A DNA stretch of 18,270 nt from Gammaproteobacteria bacterium. GTDB taxonomy: Bacteria; Pseudomonadota; Gammaproteobacteria; Arenicellales; JAOTYS01. The translations under genes and the position numbers were made by a program. The stretch spans positions 1-18,270 of the forward strand of contig JAOTYS010000038.1 in NCBI GenBank assembly GCA_029861795.1, in the 5' to 3' direction. Numbering within the stretch: position 1 is the stretch's first letter; each line of letters opens with the position of its first letter. Shown here piece by piece: positions 14,471-18,270 of the stretch. A model generated the notes under the pieces. It ran no database searches. It was not told the DNA's origin and was given only the letters and a program-made list of their open reading frames with translations.

Positions 14471-15184
14471 ATGCAACATCATGAAGTAGTGTCGAGAGAC
14501 GAATGGCTTGTTGCCCGTAAAGAACTCTTGACAAAAGAGAAGGAACTTACTCGATTGCGTGATCAATTGAGTCAAGAGCGGCGCGCGCTCCCTTGGGAAA
14601 AGGTCGAGAAAGAGTATGTGTTCGACGGTCCGAACGGTAACGAGACCCTAGCCGATTTGTTCGAAGGCCGAAGTCAGCTAATCATTTCTCACTTCATGTA
14701 CGGACCGGACTGGGAGGAAGGCTGTCCCAGTTGTTCCTTTTGGGCTGACAATTACAACGGGATTGGGATTCATCTCAACCATCGTGATATCAACTTGATT
14801 GTCGTCTCAAGGGCGCGATTGGAGACATTGGAAGCCTATAAGAAGCGTATGGGTTGGAACTTTAAGTGGGTGTCATCGCATGGCACAGACTTCAATTACG
14901 ATTCTCATGTGTCATTCACACCTGATGAGATGGAAAGGGGCGAGATGTTCTACAACTATCGCGTCGGTAAGTTTCCTAGCGAGGAAGCGCCTGGAATCAG
15001 TGTGTTCTACAAAAACGAACAAGGAGAAGTGTTCCATACATATTCGTGTTATGCGCGTGGCTTAGACATGCTAAATGGCGCCTACCATTACATGGATCTG
15101 GTGCCTAAGGGGCGTGACGAAGATCACTTGCCTTATACTATGGCGTGGCTTCGTCGTCATGATCAATACCACGATCAATTGTAG
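14471..15184 (+). CDS. DUF899 family thioredoxin-like protein
   Basis: This 237-residue cytoplasmic protein shows the typical DUF899 layout. An N-terminal charged helix (SRDEWLVARKELLTKEKELTRLRDQLSQERR) leads into LPWEKVEKEYVFDGPNG, then a thioredoxin-like domain with LIISHFMYGPDWEEGCPSCSFWADN near 70-94. Its CPSC (Cys85, Cys88) sits where thioredoxin-fold proteins place the redox pair. The closing part, SVFYKNEQGEVFHTYSCYARGLDMLNGAYHYMDLVPKGRDE, is highly characteristic. ATG 14471 has an excellent ribosome site (AAAGGAGG, about 7 bases upstream), while upstream in-frame ATGs lack one. The gene overlaps the convergent GFA gene by 10 bp at the stop codons. Redox activity is inferred from the fold; no member has a firmly known physiological substrate to my knowledge. 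Confidence 0.92.
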   Translation: MQHHEVVSRDEWLVARKELLTKEKELTRLRDQLSQERRALPWEKVEKEYVFDGPNGNETLADLFEGRSQLIISHFMYGPDWEEGCPSCSFWADNYNGIGIHLNHRDINLIVVSRARLETLEAYKKRMGWNFKWVSSHGTDFNYDSHVSFTPDEMERGEMFYNYRVGKFPSEEAPGISVFYKNEQGEVFHTYSCYARGLDMLNGAYHYMDLVPKGRDEDHLPYTMAWLRRHDQYHDQL

Positions 15185-15624
15185 GGTCCTAACTTCACAC
15201 TCACGTTAGGGATCCAGTTCCGTTTGCGTCTTGCTAGGCGACTTTCGGTTGTCTCGCCGTCAAAGTCGGAAATCGATTGATCAAGTTCCGATCGCTTCAC
15301 ACCTTCAAAGCTGTTGACGTTTACAACGGCATACTCGTCCCCGTCGATCGTACTGGTGACAATGGGAACCACACCGCAAGACGAACAGATGAAGAACTCT
15401 GCTGTTCCAGTGCCAAAACGATACCGCGTTAGAAGCGATTCATTCTCGACCTGAATATCTACCTGCCCCTTAGGATGCGAGGTATAGACCCCTCCATGCT
15501 TGATGCAAAACGTACAACTGCATGCTCTTACAGGTATCTTAGCACCCGAGTCGGGCCACAAGAATGTAAAGCGAATATTGCCGCAATGACACTTGCCTTG
15601 AATTCGCCGCACTGTTTCGCTCAC
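15175..15624 (-). CDS. GFA-family zinc protein (second of a tandem pair)
   Basis: This 149-residue protein is of the glutathione-dependent formaldehyde-activating (Gfa/CENP-V) fold. It keeps the seven-cysteine zinc pattern: Cys12-x-Cys14 in GKCHCG, Cys35-x-Cys37-xx-Cys40 in ACSCTFCIKHGG, and Cys80-xx-Cys83 in FFICSSCGVVP. Start GTG 15624 is favoured: GGAGAG lies about 9 bases upstream and the GTGA overlaps the TGA of the preceding GFA gene by 4 bp, a translational-coupling arrangement. An ATG at 15669 is also open but lies inside the other gene. Family members sit in C1 and thiol detoxification, but true Gfa activity is doubtful for most paralogues. The C-terminal tail (SESRLARRKRNW-type basic region) is longer than in its partner. 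The stop overlaps the convergent DUF899 gene by 10 bp. Confidence 0.9.
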   Translation of the reverse strand: MSETVRRIQGKCHCGNIRFTFLWPDSGAKIPVRACSCTFCIKHGGVYTSHPKGQVDIQVENESLLTRYRFGTGTAEFFICSSCGVVPIVTSTIDGDEYAVVNVNSFEGVKRSELDQSISDFDGETTESRLARRKRNWIPNVSVKLGPYN

Positions 15625-16010
15625 TCCGGATAACTCTCCGCTCGACCACTGGGATGTTGCTTCTCCCACTCTTGCCCATTGAAAGGTTTAGCCCTCACAC
15701 TTTTGACCGTGCCCGCGTCAAGGCAACTCACATTCACACTGACACCGTCCGGATGAGAACGCGGGATATAAAACGACTTGATCCCGCAGTGCGAGCAAAA
15801 CAAATGTTTCGCCACACCCGTATTAAAAGTGTATGTGCTTAGCAAACCCTCGCCCTGCAACAGCGTGAAACGTTCTTTAGGGACAATTAGACCGACGTGA
15901 CCCGACTTGGTACAAATCGAGCAGTTACATTCCGATGCCGGGATGTCCTCCGGGGCCAGAACCTCGAATCTCACTCTACCGCAATGACAACCACCTGTGT
16001 GTTTGATCAT
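15621..16010 (-). CDS. GFA-family zinc protein (first of a tandem pair)
   Basis: This 129-residue Gfa/CENP-V-fold protein carries the complete zinc-cysteine set: Cys8-x-Cys10 in GGCHCGRVRFEV, Cys28-x-Cys30-xx-Cys33 in ECNCSICTKSGHVG, and Cys72-xx-Cys75 in LFCSHCGIKSFYIPRSHPDGVSVNVSCLD. ATG 16010 is chosen since the domain begins right there and GAGACG lies upstream; an ATG at 16082 would add 24 atypical residues. It shares the fold but has clearly diverged from the second copy, so the duplication is old or the two were recruited separately. The 4-bp GTGA overlap with the next gene suggests a fixed stoichiometry and perhaps a hetero-oligomer. Its substrate is unknown; glutathione or mycothiol-type adducts are family-based guesses. 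Confidence 0.92.
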   Translation of the reverse strand: MIKHTGGCHCGRVRFEVLAPEDIPASECNCSICTKSGHVGLIVPKERFTLLQGEGLLSTYTFNTGVAKHLFCSHCGIKSFYIPRSHPDGVSVNVSCLDAGTVKSVRAKPFNGQEWEKQHPSGRAESYPE

Positions 16011-16090
16011 TTTTCGTCTCTGTCGCTGAATACTTAAGGCAATCGCGTTGGCGCAAAACCACGGTACCCCAGGACGCGTCAAATCCTAGT

Positions 16091-16480
16091 CTAACCTTTT
16101 CCTACTTCTACCAGATTGTACGGATTGCCGTAGAGATCCGAAATTATCGCGGAAATACCCCAGGGTAGATCCGTAGGTGGATCGACGATTTTTACCCCTC
16201 GTTTCTCCAGGATCCGACTGTCTTCACGGCAATTATCCGTAGCTAGAACGCACATACCGTTATTCCCGATTCGCACTTCGTCCCGTTCTTCACACACTGG
16301 CATCAATACGATCCGAGTGGAATCATCTCCCGGCGGCGAAATCGTCAACCATCGGAAGCCTGGTACGAGATCACTATTGTCGTCACACACTTTGAACCCG
16401 AGTTTTCTTGTATACCATATAAGTGCCTCGTCCTGATCCCGCACATAAACAGAAACATGTGTGATGTGCTGAATTCCCAT
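16091..16480 (-). CDS. VOC-superfamily (glyoxalase/bleomycin-resistance-like) protein
   Basis: This 129-residue cytoplasmic protein has two beta-alpha-beta-beta-beta units of the vicinal-oxygen-chelate fold. The first begins GIQHITHVSVYVRDQDEALIWYTRKLGFKV and the second GNNGMCVLATDNCREDSRILEKRGVKI. It ends with the typical SDLYGNPYNLVEVGKG. Candidate metal ligands are His8 and Glu125, with Glu near 65-70 possible. It resembles the many small VOC proteins annotated only as glyoxalase-like rather than GloA, so dioxygenase, isomerase or binding roles all remain open. GGGAGG, 6 bases before the ATG, is a strong ribosome site. It follows the GNAT gene by 54 bp and precedes the GFA pair by 80 bp on the same strand, suggesting one operon. 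Confidence 0.92.
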   Translation of the reverse strand: MGIQHITHVSVYVRDQDEALIWYTRKLGFKVCDDNSDLVPGFRWLTISPPGDDSTRIVLMPVCEERDEVRIGNNGMCVLATDNCREDSRILEKRGVKIVDPPTDLPWGISAIISDLYGNPYNLVEVGKG

Positions 16481-16534
16481 GTGAGCCTCCCAAATATACT
16501 AGCCCCCTGGCGCAGAGAGAATTGAAAATCTTCC

Positions 16535-17002
16535 TCACTCCAGAACCTTGATGAATCGCATGATTTCCGACGAGTACCCCAGGCGCTGATAGACTGAACG
16601 CGCTCGCCAGTTCTGTTCAAACACATGCAAGGTTACGGTTCGAGCCCCGTGCTCGCGTGACACACGCTCCGCCGCCACCATCAATGCCTGACCTACTCCA
16701 GTTCCCTCAGCCTCCGCTGTGACCACCAATACTTCAATGTGTGAACTAGGTTCACGGTTCAGCAACTCGGGCCCAATCCTCAGCATGACGGTACCGACAA
16801 TCTGATTGGCATCAGCCACCGCCACCAACACATGGCAGTGCGGCGCCTCACCCGCCATCCACTGCTTTAGAGTTTCAGCATCACCTTGCCACAGTTCTTG
16901 CGGTGACCGCCACGTCGGGATGTCGAACGAAGCAAGCCGGGGTAGCAACGACAGTATTGACTCTCCCTCGTGTCGTTGGGCTTCTCGAATTTCAAAATTC
17001 AT
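16535..17002 (-). CDS. GNAT-family N-acetyltransferase
   Basis: This 155-residue cytoplasmic enzyme has the Gcn5-related acetyltransferase fold. It starts MNFEIREAQRHEGESILSLLPRL and has the core strand VLVAVADANQIVGTVMLRIG. Acetyl-CoA-binding motif A is read as VLVVTAEAEGTGVGQALMVAAERVSREHG, with G-T-G-V-G as the pyrophosphate loop. It ends with motif B, TVTLHVFEQNWRARSVYQRLGYSSE. ATG 17002 is chosen as the fold starts there; an upstream start at 17131 would overlap the LysE gene and adds unrelated sequence. It begins 26 bp after the LysE stop. The acceptor (amino acid, antibiotic, polyamine or protein) is not evident. With an exporter and VOC/GFA genes beside it, a detoxification role is a reasonable inference only. 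Confidence 0.93.
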   Translation of the reverse strand: MNFEIREAQRHEGESILSLLPRLASFDIPTWRSPQELWQGDAETLKQWMAGEAPHCHVLVAVADANQIVGTVMLRIGPELLNREPSSHIEVLVVTAEAEGTGVGQALMVAAERVSREHGARTVTLHVFEQNWRARSVYQRLGYSSEIMRFIKVLE

Positions 17003-17028
17003 GCGCTTAAATCTTTCAGATGTCGCGC

Positions 17029-17655
17029 TCAAAGCCTTCGCTCTAGTACAAGTCGCATGCTTAACGCGATCAGCACCCCACCACTGATACGATGAAGCCA
17101 GACTTGTATTTTCGGTCGCGCCCGCATCCAACTGGATAGCGCGCCAGCCCCGTAGCCAATGGGAGCTTTGACAATAAAGGTGAGCACAGCAAATGCCACA
17201 CCAAGCGCCAACAGCATGGAGGTAGGATGCAATGCATCTGCCTCAATGAATTGCGGAAGGAACGCAAGATAAAAGATGGCGATTTTGGGATTCGCTAGAT
17301 TCGAAATGGCTCCCTGAACAAACAATGCACGCAAAGAACTGGACCCAGCACCGGAGAGTTCAAGCTCTTCTTGGCGAGTTCGCAGAAGTTTCGCTCCAAG
17401 ATAGAACAGATATACCGCGCCAATCACCTTTACCGCTACGAATAGCATCTCCGAGGCTCGTAATAGCGCTCCGAGACCAAACCCCGCCAACGCCGTGTGA
17501 CCCAACAGTCCCGTGCTTACGCCGGCAGCAGTGGCAACCCCAGCCTTCGAGCCTTGGGCCACCGAACGAGACATTACCAGCACCATATCTTGGCCGGGTG
17601 TGATAATCACGATCAGAGAAGTCACAACGAATAAGAATATCTGCGCTTCTGTCAT
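17029..17655 (-). CDS. LysE/RhtB-family amino-acid exporter
   Basis: This 208-residue inner-membrane protein has about six hydrophobic segments in the LysE-superfamily order. The N-terminal family signature is seen as IITPGQDMVLVMSRSVAQGSKAGVATAAGVSTGLLGH, followed by VKVIGAVYLFYLGAKLLRTR and GAISNLANPKIAIFYLAFLPQFIE. This places it in the RhtB group, which exports neutral amino acids or related metabolites using the proton gradient. Length is normal for the family. GGAGG, 5 bases before the ATG, is a strong ribosome site, and about 127 bp separates it from the upstream gene, so it probably heads a LysE-GNAT-VOC-GFA-GFA operon. Substrate identity cannot be read from sequence. Confidence 0.95.
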   Translation of the reverse strand: MTEAQIFLFVVTSLIVIITPGQDMVLVMSRSVAQGSKAGVATAAGVSTGLLGHTALAGFGLGALLRASEMLFVAVKVIGAVYLFYLGAKLLRTRQEELELSGAGSSSLRALFVQGAISNLANPKIAIFYLAFLPQFIEADALHPTSMLLALGVAFAVLTFIVKAPIGYGAGALSSWMRARPKIQVWLHRISGGVLIALSMRLVLERRL

Positions 17656-17782
17656 GATCGCCTCCGCAAGAACCTAAGGTGAGATAACAGGAACCAGTTG
17701 GGCGGCGCCATCAGCGAACTATGGAAAGCCTTCATGCGTTGAATCTCGGCATCAGTTCGCACGGTAGACAATACATGCGCCG

Positions 17783-18270
17783 TCAAGGCCTCATGGTATC
17801 AAGGCCACGGGGAATGCGCTTGTCAGCGTCATAGAAAGGTAACGACACCACCGTGCCGTCGAACTCTGAGCCTTTAGTCAGCACAGTAACACGTCGCCCT
17901 AACCAATCTCCCGGTTCAGCAAAAAACACGTATCCAATCCCGCACTCGAGAAACGGTGACCAAGCGGTCGAGCGTATATGCCCGACTGCGCGCCCTTGCC
18001 ACACGACTTGTGCACGATACGAGGGCGCACCGGCCAGGCACTTGATGCCGTAGAGGAGCGGTCGAGGATCTGCACCGGCGAGCGCAAGTTTGCCGATAAA
18101 ATCGGACTTTGACAGATCGACAAACTTGCCAAGACCTGCCTGGAACGGCGTCATGGTGCGATCCATGTCAGTGCCGTAGTCCAAAATACCTGCCTCGACC
18201 CGCCGAATCTGCATAGACCGTAGGCTGCTATAAATAAGACCGAACTCCTCTCCTGCTTGCATCAAGTGTT
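17783..18270 (-). CDS. GcvT-family folate-dependent aminomethyltransferase/demethylase, C-terminal part (cut by window edge)
   Basis: The reading frame is open to the right edge, so the N terminus lies outside; about 162 residues are visible. The segment GLIYSSLRSMQIRRVEAGILDYGTDMDRTMTPFQAGLGKFVDLSK matches the end of the folate-binding GCV_T domain. The barrel GIKCLAGAPSYRAQVVWQGRAVGHIRSTAWSPFLECGIGYVFF is the C-terminal GcvT domain, closing with GTVVSLPFYDADKRIPRG. Enzymes of this family move one-carbon units from glycine-cleavage intermediates, dimethylglycine, sarcosine or DMSP to tetrahydrofolate. The wording resembles stand-alone family members of the demethylase kind more than the glycine-cleavage T protein, but the missing N-terminal half prevents a firm call. 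An in-frame ATG at 18262 is internal, not the start. Confidence 0.85.
   Translation of the reverse strand, partial: HLMQAGEEFGLIYSSLRSMQIRRVEAGILDYGTDMDRTMTPFQAGLGKFVDLSKSDFIGKLALAGADPRPLLYGIKCLAGAPSYRAQVVWQGRAVGHIRSTAWSPFLECGIGYVFFAEPGDWLGRRVTVLTKGSEFDGTVVSLPFYDADKRIPRGLDTMRP

Noticed and set aside
14250..14534. 94-residue minus-strand ORF in the YCII-DUF899 gap
   Set aside because: Ser/Arg-rich low-complexity translation overlapping the well-supported DUF899 start, with no motif.
17003..17131. N-terminally extended GNAT start at 17131
   Set aside because: The extra 43 residues overlap the LysE gene and look unlike a GNAT N terminus; ATG 17002 begins exactly at the fold.
1..18270. CRISPR array, tRNA, rRNA, insertion sequence or prophage signals
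   Set aside because: No regularly spaced direct repeats, no cloverleaf with conserved T-loop, and no transposase, integrase or phage structural gene was seen on either strand.

Overview
This window reads as a piece of a proteobacterial chromosome, most likely a free-living (perhaps marine or sediment) gammaproteobacterium. The grounds are the gene types (HlyD/ABC exporter, RhtB-type LysE carrier, DUF899, GFA and PucR families), Shine-Dalgarno starts with GTG use, and compact gene packing. The species cannot be named from the sequence. I found no rRNA, tRNA, CRISPR array, transposase, integrase or prophage gene.

Left part (1-3549): an MFS transporter on the minus strand diverges from a two-gene plus-strand unit. 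That unit is an N-acyl-D-amino-acid deacylase followed 4 bp later by a small stand-alone sulfotransferase. The unit converges on a large minus-strand TPR glycosyltransferase of the O-GlcNAc-transferase (GT41/SPINDLY) type (3640-5955).

Middle (6047-10579): a minus-strand exporter operon, read from right to left. It has a possible 61-residue small ORF, a MacB/LolD-type ATPase, an 8-TM double-FtsX permease and an HlyD-type membrane fusion protein. The glycosyltransferase lies downstream behind a REP-like or attenuator-like hairpin. No outer-membrane channel gene is present. To the right are a small plus-strand membrane-anchored ORF, a roughly 300 bp non-coding gap and a secreted SLT-type lytic transglycosylase.

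Right part (11929-18270): a dense island of small soluble enzymes and stress-type families. It holds an SRPBCC/AHSA1-like protein, a PucR/CdaR-type regulator facing away from a YCII (DGPF) protein, a DUF899 thioredoxin-like protein, two tandem GFA-family zinc proteins sharing a 4-bp start/stop overlap, a VOC/glyoxalase protein, a GNAT acetyltransferase and a LysE/RhtB exporter. The 3' end of a GcvT-family folate-dependent aminomethyltransferase gene runs off the right edge. The YCII + AHSA1 + VOC combination resembles gene sets known beside ECF sigma factors of the DGPF-linked group, but here the adjacent regulator is PucR-like. A strong 10-bp inverted repeat with a GAAA-capped inner stem lies in the divergent region ahead of the YCII gene.

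Nothing here is clearly an unknown defence or mobile system. The points most worth following are the PucR/YCII/DUF899/GFA island with its palindrome, the coupled GFA pair, the deacylase-sulfotransferase pair, and the exporter-linked GT41 enzyme.
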